Source of the DNA: JAJEDW01 sp963555775
GTDB lineage: Bacteria > Acidobacteriota > Terriglobia > 20CM-2-55-15
Assembly (NCBI GenBank): GCA_963555775.3
Contig: CAUVWY020000010.1
Location: forward strand, 868,001-932,000
Direction of reading: 5' to 3'
DNA length: 64,000 bases
Position 1 is the first letter of the stretch, and each line of letters opens with the position of its first letter. The position numbers and the translations under genes were made by a program. Positions 53,267 to 62,978 of the stretch are shown piece by piece. Under the pieces are notes generated by a model. It saw only the letters and a program-made list of their open reading frames with translations. It was not told where the DNA came from and did not search any database.

Positions 53267-55380
53267 TTCCGCGCTGATCTCTACCTTGTTGAAGTTGAAC
53301 GTTTAAAGATCGAGAAAGACGACGGAACCGGCCCCGTCGAGAGCAACGAACAGCAGGCTGCCGTCGATGCTGATGTCGATTCCGCGAGGCTGCGGTCCAA
53401 CCGTTACCCGTTCGATGATCTCGTAGGTCTCGGTGGAAATGACCACGACCTGGTTGCGGGAAGGGACCGAGACGTAGAGACGCTGCCGGGCCGCGTCCAC
53501 TTCCATGTCCGCTGCCAGTCCCCCCAGAGAATCCTTCGTGATGACGTCTTCGGCCGGAGGTTCGAACGCGTCCAGGGTTCCGGTGCATACGAAGTCGTCA
53601 GCCTGAATGGCGTATTCGGTTCCGTTCGGAAGGATGTCGAAGGCATGGATCGAGTCCATGCTGCACGGCGTGGTTATCGAACCGACCAGCGTATACGTGG
53701 CCGTCGCATAGACGGAGATCGTATCGGGCGTCTGGGCGACGTACACGAGGGAGCCATCGTCGCTGGCCCGCGGCACGCCCGCGCCAACAATACCGACCTG
53801 GTTGAACGAGTCGGTTCTGAGAGCCTGTCCACTCGACGTATAGATGATGTTACCGTCGGGGTTGAGGGCCAGTTCGCCGGTTCCAAACCAGGAATCGATT
53901 TTGCCTTCCAGGATGATCGGCGCCGCCGTTGTCCCCGAGCCCGGATTCTCGGAAATATCCATCTTGTAAAGCCTTTCATACCCTCCGACATAGAGAGCGG
54001 CCGGGTCGGGACTGCGGGCGAATATCGGTCGACCCAGATTGAACCGGTTGTCGGTTACACGTATCGCCGCGTTGTTCGCATCGCGATCGATCATCGTAAT
54101 GAAGGTACGCAGGACGCTTCCGCTAGCGGAGACAAACACGCGACCGTGGCGTCCTTCGATCACGTCCCAGGCGCGAGGGCTACCCAATTCCGTGCCGATT
54201 TCTACCTTGCTGAAGTTGAACGTCTCAAGATCGAGGAAGACGACGGCACCGCCCCCGTCGAGAGCAACGAACAGCAGGCTGCCGTCGATGCTGATGTCGA
54301 TTCCGCGAGGTCCGGTTCCAACCGTCACCCGTTCGATGATCTCAAAGGTCTCGGTGGAAATCACCACGATCTGGTTGCGGGAAGGGACGGATACGTACAG
54401 ACGCTGCCGCGCCGCGTCCACTTCCATGTCCGCACCCAGTCCCCCCAGAGAATCCGTCGCGAAGATGCCGTCGGCCGGAGGTTCGATCACGTCCAGGGTT
54501 CCCGCGCACACGATGTCGTCGGCCTGAATGACGTATTCGGTACCGTTCGGAAGGATGTCGAAGGCATGGATCGAGTCCATGCTGCACGGTGTGGTCACCG
54601 AACCCACCAGGGTATAGGTGGTCGTCTCATAGACCGAGATCGTATCGGGCGCCTGGGCGACGTACACGAGGGAACCATCGTCGCTGACGCGAGGCACGCC
54701 CGCGCCAACCTTGCCGACTTGATTGAACGAGCCGGTACTTAGAGCCTGTCCACTCGACGTATACATGATGTTGCCGTCGGGGCTGAGGGCCAGCCGGTCG
54801 GTTCCCGACACGTAACCGTGAGTGCCTTGCAGGATGATCGGCGCCGCCGTTGTACCGGAGCCCGGATTCTCGGAAATATCCAGCTTGTAAAGCGAGTACG
54901 GCAAGCGACCCGCTCCAACATAGAGAGCGGTCCCGTCGGGGCTCCTGGCGAATATCGGGCGAGCCCGAATGGACCGGCCGTTGGCGACACGTATCGCCGC
55001 GTTGTTCGCATCGCGATCGATCATCACAATGTAGGTAGACCTGCCGCCTTCGTTAGCGGACACAAACACGCGACCGGGGCGTCCTTCGATCACGTCCCAG
55101 GTGCGAGGGCTACCCAATTCGTTGTAGATTTCTACCTGGCTGAAGTCGAACGTTTCAAGATCGACGAAGGCGACGGTACTGAACGCGTCGAGAGCAACGA
55201 ACAGGAGGCTGCCGTCGATGCTGATGTCGATTCTGCGAGGCTCCGTTTCAAACGTTATCCGTTCGATGATCTCGTAGGTCTCGGTGGAAATGACCACGAC
55301 CTGTTCGAGGGAAGGGACGGATACGTACAGACGCTGCCGGGCCGCGTCCACTGCCATGTCCGCACCGAGGCCGCCCAGAA
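51700..55380 (-). repeat. four tandem ~920-bp coding repeats (YVTN-type beta-propeller blocks)
   Basis: Each block opens 'GGLGADMEVDAARQRLYVSV' and passes through 'GIDISIDGSLLFVALDGGG', 'IVMIDRDANNAAIRV', 'LYKLDISENPGSGTTAAPII' and 'TTPCSMDSIHAFDILPNGTE'. Block starts lie near 55375, 54450, 53525 and 52605, giving a period of about 920 bp (about 307 codons). Within-array identity is high at DNA level, suggesting recent expansion or gene conversion. Confidence 0.85.
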
Positions 55381-55468
55381 GTACCTCGCGTCCCTGCGCC
55401 CGGGCTCCAATTCCGCAGGCCATTCCGAGCCACAGGGCAGCAGCCACTATTACTGTTTTTTTCTTCAT
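53303..55468 (-). pseudogene. giant secreted propeller protein, 5' fragment
   Basis: Start at 55468 with a signal peptide (MKKKTVIVAAALWLGMACGI then GARAQG). The fragment holds propeller blocks 1, 2 and most of 3, and ends '...GSVVFLDL-TAA' where the other blocks read FLDLETF: GAA has become TAA, a single-base nonsense change, and the frame continues 'TFNFNKVEISAELGDPRTWD' beyond it. The full ancestral gene (50114-55468) encoded about 1740 residues: signal peptide, four propeller blocks and the modular C-terminal domain shared with 56632-62556. Blocks bind or display surface ligands in known YVTN proteins; function here is unknown. Confidence 0.82.
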
Positions 55469-55623
55469 TCGTTGTTCTGTCCAGCGGTCCTTCAGGGATG
55501 TCGAGTATAGACTACGCGCTCGATCATCCCGACAGATGACGTCTGCTTGCGTGAAGTTGCAGGACCGCACCTTTGGGCAAACTGGTCCTGGGCGAGTCTT
55601 CAATAATCGTGGTGGTAATACCT

Positions 55624-56660
55624 AGTGGTCCCCGTCAAACAGACTGAAACTTATCGAGCTTCTTCCGAGCGCGTTGGGTTTTCTCAAGGATGTCGGTCGC
55701 CTTGGCGGTCCAGATAAACGGCTTGGGGTTCCGATTATGGTCGGCGATGTAGTCGTCCACCGCTTGGGTTAACTCGGGAACCGAGCAGAACACGCCGTGC
55801 CGAAGCCGTTGCTCGGAAAGATCCCGGAAAAAGCGTTCGACCATGTTCAGCCACGACGCACTGGTCGGGGTGAAATGCACGTGGAAGCGCGGGTTGCGGT
55901 TCAGCCAGTCGACGACTTTCCGGTGTTTGTGGGTGGCATAGTTGTCGCAAACAATATGGATCTGCTTCTGTTTCGGCGCCGCCCGTTTGATCTGATTGAG
56001 AAACCGAATCCATTCCTGATGCCGATGCTTCGGCATGCAACTGCCGATCACCGAGCCGTCCAGGGTATTGAGCGCGGCGAACAGCGTGGTGGTTCCGTGG
56101 CGCTTGTAATCGTGGGGCATCGTGCCGCACGCCCCTTCTTCAGAGGTAATCCGGGTTGAGTGCGGTCCCCCAGGGCTTGCATCTGGCTCTTCTCGTCGCA
56201 GGACAGGACCAGGGCGTTTTCCGGCGGGTTCAGATACAACCCAACCACATCCTCGAGCTTTTCGGCGAATCGGGGGTCGTTGGACAGTTTGAAGGTGCGC
56301 CCCAGATGCGGCTTCAGACCATGGGCCCGCCAGATTCTCCCGACCGTGGACTCGCTGACCCCGGTGGCCTTCGCCATCGAACTCCGGCTCCAGTGCGTGG
56401 CGTGGGGCGGCTTCTCTTCAAGCGTCCTCTTCACAATCCGGGCCTGTTTCCGGCGGCTGATCGACGGCAGCCGTCCACTTCGGGGCGCGTCCTTTGCGAT
56501 CCCTCCGATGCCCTGTTCCAGGAATCGATTGCGCCATCGTCCGGCTTTCTGACGCGTGATGTTCAGCCGGGCTCCAATATCCTGATTATTCAACCCATCG
56601 GCAGCCAGCAAGACGATCCGGGACCGTTCCGTCAGTCGAACCGAGCGCCGGCGCCGGCGG
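55624..56660 (-). mobile_element. partial IS630-family element
   Basis: One end is probably at the TAGTGGTCCCCGTCAAACAG sequence (about 55622-55641), right after the transposase stop region. No matching inverted copy is found on the other side, where the transposase frame runs directly into the C-terminus of the giant NHL/IPT gene. The upstream end is therefore missing, and the junction lies near 56640-56660. Confidence 0.6.
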
Positions 56661-56671
56661 GGACGGCGTAG
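55635..56671 (-). pseudogene. IS630-family transposase, 5'-truncated and frameshifted
   Basis: The first frame begins inside the HTH region ('RLTERSRIVLLAADGLNNQD', 'IGARLNITRQKAGRWRNRFL') and continues 'HWSRSSMAKATGVSESTVGR' and 'LYLNPPENALVLSCDEKSQM'. A one-base loss near 56133 shifts to 'MPHDYKRHGTTTLFAALNTL', 'IVCDNYATHKHRKVVDWLNR', 'FTPTSASWLNMVERFFRDLS' and the stop at 55635. The catalytic DDE residues are all represented (DEKS, CDNYATH, VERFF). About the first 25 residues of a normal IS630 transposase are absent. No slippery heptamer is present at the break, so programmed frameshifting is unlikely. Confidence 0.8.
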
Positions 56672-59600
56672 CGGATACGGTCTCGACCGGCCCAGTATAG
56701 ACGGAACCCGTCGCTCCACAACTGCCGGGCCCTCAGTCGTGCCGATCGGCCGGTTCCATCCACGCAACAGCTCGTGTTGGGCGTTCCGGCGATGGTCGTC
56801 ACGACCCGATCGGCGATATGCAGTTTGCGCACGGTCGACCCATCGGCGATGAACAGGTTCTGGCCGTCCCCCCACAGAGCGTCCGGATAAGTAAAGGACG
56901 CGTCGGTTCCGACCCCGTCCTCTGTTGCCGGAATGCCCGTCCCGGCGATGGCGGTCACCTCGCCGGTCGCAATGACGATCTCGTGGATCCGGAGGTGGCC
57001 TGCATCGGCCACGTATAGGCGAGTACCGTCGCCCCAGATTCCCACAGGAAAGGAGGGACGCATGAACTCCGGCAGTATTGGCAGGGTCGCCACGGTGGTG
57101 ACCGCGCCGGTCGCCAATTCGATCTTGCGGACCGAAGAAGCGTCGGAGTCGGTCACGTACAGATTGGCGCCGTCCCCCAAAATTCCCCGCGCATACGCGA
57201 ATCTCGCCTGAGAACCCACGCCGTCGGCGGTTCCGACGACAGAATTCGAGCCCGCGACCGTCGTGACCTCGTTGGTGGCCAATTCCAGCCTCCGAATGGC
57301 TCTGCGTTCGCTGAGGTACAGATAAATACCGTCGCCCCAGATCGCGTTGATCGAGAGTTGCGCCGCCGAACCTATGCCGTCCCGGCTTCCGTATGCGGAC
57401 GGATCGCCAGCCAGGGGAATCACCTCGCCCGTCGCCAAGACCACTTTCTTGACGAGATGTTGGTTCTCGGCGATGTACAGGTTCGTGCCGTCGCCCCAGA
57501 TGGCGCTGGGATGTATCGGCGAGCGGGTCGATAGAGTCGACACGCGGAGTTGTGTCCCCTCGCCTATGGTGGGAACGGCGATGTTGAGCGTGAGCGTGCG
57601 TCTTCCATTCGCAGGCGTGGTGACGTGGATTGCCCTTGACCCAGGTGCGGTTGTCGGGTCGAGGGACAGCGTCGCGACCAGTGTGGAGTCATTCACGACA
57701 TAGACGTTGGTGACGATGACGCCGGCCCCGTCGACGCTCACCGAGACCGATCCTCCGGCGAACCCGGATCCGGTGATTGTCACGTTGCGGGCACCGCCCG
57801 GAGTCAAGGTTGCCGGGTTCACAGACGTCGCTGCCGGCGCGGGAGCTTCGACCAGGAAAGTCTGTGGATCGGACTGGCCCCCGGGCGTGGCGACCCGGAC
57901 GTTCCGAACGCCCGGCGCCGCGGTGGGATCGATAATGAACGTCACGTCCGCGTTGTTGTGGTCCACGAAGGAAAAATAGTCCGAGCGCACGCCGGCGCCG
58001 TCCACAACTATTTCGGTTGCCCCGTCGATGAAATGTTCACCCTCGAGCCGAACCTGAAGTGACGTTCCCTGAACGGCCCGATCGGGGGTGAGACCGGACA
58101 ATTTCGGCGTCGGAGGGGGTACGATCGTGAAGCTGAGGGCTTGGGTCGTCCCGCCCGGCGTTTGAAGCCGGATACTGCGCGGTCCGGGCGCGGCGTCCAC
58201 ATCGATCTGCACGGAGAATTTGAGCGTCGTTGAGTCCATGACCCCGGCTGAGGCCGTGAGCCGCGCGCCCTCGCCTTCGATCTCGACGCGGACTCCGCGG
58301 CCGAAATTGGATCCCTTCGCCGTGAACTCCGTGGTGAAACCCTGATGCGCGGTTGACGGGGACAGGCTGGTCAGGGTCGGTGGATCCACCGCGATCGTGC
58401 GTCTGTATGTGCGTCCGTACGGGGTGTTCACCGAAAGCGTATATTGTCCGGTGGAACCGGCGTCGATACGGACCGTCGCCCGAATTGTCCGCTCGTCTAC
58501 AACCGTAACGTCCCTCACCGTCAGGCTGTAGCTGCCTATAAGGACTTCGATCTCGCCGAAGAAGTTCTCACCCGAAAGGATCAGCGTTCTATTCGTTCCG
58601 GAGGAAAGGATCGCGGGCGTCACGCCTCGGAGCAGTGGGGCCAGCAGGGACTGCCGTCCCCTCCGGACGGCGTGGCCGTCCGAATCCACGATGTAGAACT
58701 CCCCTCCGCTTGCCCAAATGGAGGTTGGGGACAAGATCCGGGCGGCCCGGCCGGTTCCCGCCTCCGGTCGAGTGGTGAGCAAGGGCGAACCGGCCAGGAT
58801 ATCGACCACGCCCGAGGTCCGATCGATCCGGCGGATGGCGCGGTTTCCGGTGTCGGCGATAAAGAGGCTCGAAGCGTTTCCCCACACACCCCGTGGCGCG
58901 TTGAAACGCGCCGCCCCTCCCGTGTCGTTCTCTGAGCCCGCGCTTGCGGAGCGACCCGCCAGCGTTGTCACCGTTCCGGTTGCGTAGTCCACCGTTCGAA
59001 TCGTGTGATCGGCCAAGTCGGCGACATAGAGGGTGGCGGAATCGCCCCACAAACCGGCGGGGGACGCAAGACCGGCGGCAAGGGTCGCCATGCTTCCAGT
59101 TCGCAGATCGATGCTCCGAATGGCGCCGTTTCCGGAATCGCTCACATACAGTACGTCCGCCACGCCCCAGAGACCCGTCGGCGAGAGGAGTCCGCTGCCG
59201 GCGCCAACGAGTGTGGTGACGGCGCCGGACGCGAGATCGATCCTCCGTACGGCGTTGTTGCCCTTGTCGGCGACATACAAGTTGACGCCGTCCCCCCAGA
59301 TGCCGTCCGGGTGTTGGAACCGTGCAACCTCACGCGGCCCGTCGACGAACCCGGAGTCTTCCGCCGAACCCGCAAAGGTCGACACCTCGCCCGTCGTACG
59401 TTCGATTTTCCGAATGGTGTGATTGCCTGTGTCGGTGACGTAGAGCGCGGCGTCGTTACCCCATATGCTTGAAGGTTGATTGAATTGGCTTGACCGAAGG
59501 ACTCCGTCGGCGGCGCCCCGCTGATAGCGATTTCCCACGAAGAAGTCGACTTCCATCTGTGTCGGTACTCCGGACACGGCCGGCAGGACGGTGAAGTCCA

Positions 59601-62556
59601 GATGGTTGCTCCGGCCCACGGCGGTGGTGACGTACAGTTGGTAGACGCCCGGCGTCGCTGAAGCCGGAATCCGGACGGTGGCGCTCAATTGCGTGCTGCT
59701 ATCCACCGACACCTCGGTGAGCCGGGAGGAACCACCGATGGACACCGTGGTGCCGTTTTCGATGAAACCGGTTCCGGTAAGGGTGATCGTGTAGGCAAGT
59801 CCCGCATTTCCCGACGTGATGCTGGACATTGTGAGCGTCGGCAGGTGGACGTTGAAAGCCTGAGCGTAGCTGGTTCCGAACGGGGTCGTGATTGCCACGT
59901 CGCGCCGGCCCATTTCGGCCGATGGAGAAACCCGTAGAGTTGCCGTCAGGTTCGAGCTGTCCAGTACGTGGATGCTGTCGACAACGATTCCGGATCCGCT
60001 GAAGCTCACCTCGGTGGCATCTGGCACGAAGTTGGCGCCACGGAAGCTTACGCTGACCGAGGTTCCCCGGTCGGCATGATTCGGGGAAATCTCGGTCAAC
60101 ACCGGCGCATTGGGGACGCCCTGGGCCCTTCGAATCGCCCCGTTCCCGGCGTCCGCGATGTAGAGATTCCGGCCATCGCTCCACAGGCCGTTGGGATCGT
60201 CGAACCGCGCCCGCGGTCCCACTCCATCCGCAAAGCCCGCCGCCTCGGGACGCTGTCCCAGGGTCACGCCGCGTTGTTCGGCTCCGGCGACGATGGTGAG
60301 TTTGCCGGTGGAAAGATCCATCCTGCGGATAGTGGCCAGCCATGACTCGGCGATATAGAGATACGACCCGACGCCAAACAGGCCTCCTCGGCGGAACAAA
60401 TAGCCGGAGTTGAACGGGGAGACGCGCAGACCCTCGCCGATCGTGGTGACCTCCCCCGTCGATAGGGAGATTCGCCGAATCGTGACGGAGTTCTGGGTGA
60501 CATACAGGTGCGTTCCGTCACCCCAGATCGCGTCGGGATAGCTGAAGGACGCCTCAACGCCCACGCCGTCCCATACACCTTCAACGTAGTTGCTGCCGGC
60601 AAACGGAGATACCGCACCTGTCTCCGGGTCGATCCGCACGATCCGATGACGTTCGGTTTCGGTGGCGTACAGGTGGGATCCATCGCCCCAAATCCCACCG
60701 AAGGCGCCGGAGGCGACCGTCGTCACTTCACCCGTGGAGAGGGCGACCTTGCGCAGGCCTCCACCGTCGGCCACGTATAAGTCCGATCCGTCGCCCCAGA
60801 GGGCATGGGGAAACCAGAACGCCGCCGCGCCGCCAGTGCCGTCAGACGTTCCCCTCATGCCCGACTGTCCGGCGAACCCGCTCCGGACACCGGTGGCGAT
60901 ATCGACTTTGTGTATGGTGTGATCGAGCCGGTCGGTGATGTAAAGGCTTTCTCCGTCCCCCCACACGCCGGCGGGAGAGTTGAAGCCGGCCGCCAGCGTC
61001 GACACGCTCAACTGCGTTCCGGCCGTCAATCCCGGCGCGAATACGAAGGGTTCCCCCCCGGTATCGAAGTAACTCAATGTTCCCGACGAGGCCTGGCCCG
61101 CGGTCCCGCTGAACAGGATGAACTGCGTGGACCACCCCGCGGAGTCCACGATATGCGGGAAGTAGCGGTCCATCATGGTCGACGCGCCGGTTTCGTCCGA
61201 TGGCGAAGTGGTCGTCATCTTGAGTTCGCCCAGGTCGTTGATGCGCAATCGCAGTCCCACGATGGCAACATCGGCGGTCGAGGTGACGCGGAGCACTCCC
61301 GAGAAGTCGCCTGGCAGCGAGTCGAAGATCTCGTCCAGGAAACGGGCCACCTGACCCGATGGTGGAAGCGGCAGCGTGACCGGGGCGACCCCCATCGCCA
61401 TGGAGCCATCGAGGCTCGTCACCGCCAGAGTCACCATATTGACCGTGTCCGCCGCGTTGGTAATGGCCAGTCCGGTTCGGATCGATCCCGGCTGATTGGG
61501 CGTTCCCGACGATTCGGCGTAGACCCGGAATGCCGATCCCGCCGGCAGGGCAGGCACGCCGGATTCGGAAACGGTTTTTACACCACCGGGGGTATACGAG
61601 AAAACGACCAGACCCGAGGGCGCGACGTTCCCCGGGTTGGGAGTCGCGCGCACGGAGCCACGGGTCACCCTGCCCGAAGGATTCGAGGTGGTGAATCTTT
61701 GGGAACTGCCGGCAGGAATCGAATACGGAAATTCCGATCCCGTCCGATCGTCGTCCAGCGTCAGAACCGCGGGAGCGGCCGCCATCGCCCCGCTGCCGGG
61801 GCCAAGGAACCGGACAGTTCCAGTGATCGGTCGATCCGTTGGGTTCACCAGAATGACCTGAGTCACCCATCCGTCGCCATCGGTGAAATGAGGGAAGTAG
61901 ACCGTATCGGTCAAGGTCGATGCCAGGGGCGCGACCGGGAGCGTGGTCATCAGAAACTCGCCGTCCTGGTTGGTCAATCCCCGTAGAGCGATGACGGTGA
62001 TGGGCTCCGATGAGGTGAACGTGAAGGTTCCCGACACCTCGTCTCCACTGTTGAACGGCGCCTGGTCGAGGAACCTCGCGGTCTGCTCATGGGCACCCAA
62101 CTCGAAATGGCCGTCGCCGAAACGCATGCCCTGGGCGTCTCTGAAATAGAAGAGTATGGTTGCCGGTGCGTCGTTGGGATTGGCGATGGCCAGTCCGGTA
62201 TTGACCGGCGCGCGCACTTCGGCGAATATCCGCCCCTCTTGGACAGCCTCGGTTGCCGGGACACCCGCCTCGGCAATGAGCACGCCGCCCTGCCTGAATC
62301 CAAAAATGGCGATTCCGGAAGGCGTAGTCGAACCCGCCTCCGCACGGATGCGCCCATAACCCGACCTCATCTCCGATTCCGTCCCGTTGCTCGTGGTGGA
62401 CCACCCTCCCAGATTCGGGATCGAAAACGATTCGGTCCCGACGGGCACATCGTTCTGGGCCTGCACGGGCGGACTGCCTGCCGCCAGCAGAAGGACCGCG
62501 GCGAGGCCCCAAAACGCCATGGCGCGGGAGGGAAGGACGCTGTCTTTTACGGACAT
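56632..62556 (-). CDS. giant secreted NHL-repeat / IPT-TIG protein (1974 aa)
   Basis: AAGGAGAG precedes the ATG and a signal peptide follows (AFWGLAAVLLLAAGSPPVQAQ). Residues about 35-510: domain shared with the propeller pseudogene ('GRIFAEVRAPVNTGLAIANP', 'YFPHFTDGDGWVTQVILVNP', 'HIVDSAGWSTQFILFSG'). About 540-800: NHL-type units ('IWGDGTHLYVTQNSVTIRRI'). About 805-990: IPT/TIG domains ('PVLTEISPNHADRGTSVSVS'). About 1000-1290: NHL propeller ('LYVADKGNNAVRRIDLASGA'). About 1300-1690: four or more IPT domains ('LTSLSPSTAHQGFTTEFTAK', 'PKLSGLTPDRAVQGTSLQVR'). About 1700-1960: third NHL set. The last residues (AVPAGAGARFD) come from the IS630 junction, so the native C-terminus is lost. Probable cell-surface or extracellular protein; function unknown. 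Confidence 0.85.
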   Translation of the reverse strand: MSVKDSVLPSRAMAFWGLAAVLLLAAGSPPVQAQNDVPVGTESFSIPNLGGWSTTSNGTESEMRSGYGRIRAEAGSTTPSGIAIFGFRQGGVLIAEAGVPATEAVQEGRIFAEVRAPVNTGLAIANPNDAPATILFYFRDAQGMRFGDGHFELGAHEQTARFLDQAPFNSGDEVSGTFTFTSSEPITVIALRGLTNQDGEFLMTTLPVAPLASTLTDTVYFPHFTDGDGWVTQVILVNPTDRPITGTVRFLGPGSGAMAAAPAVLTLDDDRTGSEFPYSIPAGSSQRFTTSNPSGRVTRGSVRATPNPGNVAPSGLVVFSYTPGGVKTVSESGVPALPAGSAFRVYAESSGTPNQPGSIRTGLAITNAADTVNMVTLAVTSLDGSMAMGVAPVTLPLPPSGQVARFLDEIFDSLPGDFSGVLRVTSTADVAIVGLRLRINDLGELKMTTTSPSDETGASTMMDRYFPHIVDSAGWSTQFILFSGTAGQASSGTLSYFDTGGEPFVFAPGLTAGTQLSVSTLAAGFNSPAGVWGDGESLYITDRLDHTIHKVDIATGVRSGFAGQSGMRGTSDGTGGAAAFWFPHALWGDGSDLYVADGGGLRKVALSTGEVTTVASGAFGGIWGDGSHLYATETERHRIVRIDPETGAVSPFAGSNYVEGVWDGVGVEASFSYPDAIWGDGTHLYVTQNSVTIRRISLSTGEVTTIGEGLRVSPFNSGYLFRRGGLFGVGSYLYIAESWLATIRRMDLSTGKLTIVAGAEQRGVTLGQRPEAAGFADGVGPRARFDDPNGLWSDGRNLYIADAGNGAIRRAQGVPNAPVLTEISPNHADRGTSVSVSFRGANFVPDATEVSFSGSGIVVDSIHVLDSSNLTATLRVSPSAEMGRRDVAITTPFGTSYAQAFNVHLPTLTMSSITSGNAGLAYTITLTGTGFIENGTTVSIGGSSRLTEVSVDSSTQLSATVRIPASATPGVYQLYVTTAVGRSNHLDFTVLPAVSGVPTQMEVDFFVGNRYQRGAADGVLRSSQFNQPSSIWGNDAALYVTDTGNHTIRKIERTTGEVSTFAGSAEDSGFVDGPREVARFQHPDGIWGDGVNLYVADKGNNAVRRIDLASGAVTTLVGAGSGLLSPTGLWGVADVLYVSDSGNGAIRSIDLRTGSMATLAAGLASPAGLWGDSATLYVADLADHTIRTVDYATGTVTTLAGRSASAGSENDTGGAARFNAPRGVWGNASSLFIADTGNRAIRRIDRTSGVVDILAGSPLLTTRPEAGTGRAARILSPTSIWASGGEFYIVDSDGHAVRRGRQSLLAPLLRGVTPAILSSGTNRTLILSGENFFGEIEVLIGSYSLTVRDVTVVDERTIRATVRIDAGSTGQYTLSVNTPYGRTYRRTIAVDPPTLTSLSPSTAHQGFTTEFTAKGSNFGRGVRVEIEGEGARLTASAGVMDSTTLKFSVQIDVDAAPGPRSIRLQTPGGTTQALSFTIVPPPTPKLSGLTPDRAVQGTSLQVRLEGEHFIDGATEIVVDGAGVRSDYFSFVDHNNADVTFIIDPTAAPGVRNVRVATPGGQSDPQTFLVEAPAPAATSVNPATLTPGGARNVTITGSGFAGGSVSVSVDGAGVIVTNVYVVNDSTLVATLSLDPTTAPGSRAIHVTTPANGRRTLTLNIAVPTIGEGTQLRVSTLSTRSPIHPSAIWGDGTNLYIAENQHLVKKVVLATGEVIPLAGDPSAYGSRDGIGSAAQLSINAIWGDGIYLYLSERRAIRRLELATNEVTTVAGSNSVVGTADGVGSQARFAYARGILGDGANLYVTDSDASSVRKIELATGAVTTVATLPILPEFMRPSFPVGIWGDGTRLYVADAGHLRIHEIVIATGEVTAIAGTGIPATEDGVGTDASFTYPDALWGDGQNLFIADGSTVRKLHIADRVVTTIAGTPNTSCCVDGTGRSARLRARQLWSDGFRLYWAGRDRIRYAVPAGAGARFD

Positions 62557-62640
62557 TGCGGGCTCTCCTTTGGAACACGCTCACTGCTCGACCGGGGTGC
62601 AGCTTAACATCATGACCTGTCCCTGTTTTATTTCCGGAAA

Positions 62641-62975
62641 TTGCTTATCCAGGACATAACGATCGGGCACGACAGGAAGGCGAGCAGTTCGACCCGCAAT
62701 TCCGTGTCGCTCTCGAGAAGAACATCGCCCGAAAGACTGCTCCGGCCTCTGGCCAGTCCCTTGTCGGCATTGCCGGGCACGAGCCCGCGGCGTCGAACTC
62801 GACGGCAGCGCGTCGATCGAGGCTGAAGGTCGCCGGGCCGGACCGAATTCCGGAATCATCGATGGCGAACGCCTCCACCGATCCGGACTCGTCCAACCGG
62901 CTGAGAACCCGCAACACGCCCCGCTGACCCTGCGTGGTCTCGGATAGGAAGAGCGTCAGCCGATGATTTCGATAA
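62641..62975 (-). pseudogene. remnant of a secreted protein's C-terminal domain, cut by IS21
   Basis: The first frame reads 'GQRGVLRVLSRLDESGSVEA', 'FAIDDSGIRSGPATFSLDRR' and 'AAVEFDA'; after a one-base loss near 62800 it reads 'LVPGNADKGLARG' and 'SDTELRVELLAFLS'. Together these resemble the 'GFVRVINxSxEAGEV ... VHFNSxDLExGNxDKGL ... LELxSDLxIEVLAY' domain found at the ends of many secreted proteins. The N-terminal part is missing; the frame meets the IS21 end at about 62978. Confidence 0.55.
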
Positions 62976-62978
62976 CGT

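Noticed and set aside
56120..56145. Programmed -1 frameshift in the IS630 transposase
   Set aside because: No slippery heptamer or downstream stem is visible at the break; a simple base loss fits, and the element is truncated anyway.
61000..61990. Long plus-strand frames opposite the giant NHL/IPT gene (for example 60805-61986)
   Set aside because: GC-rich antisense shadows; composition is Arg/His/Gly-rich without motifs.
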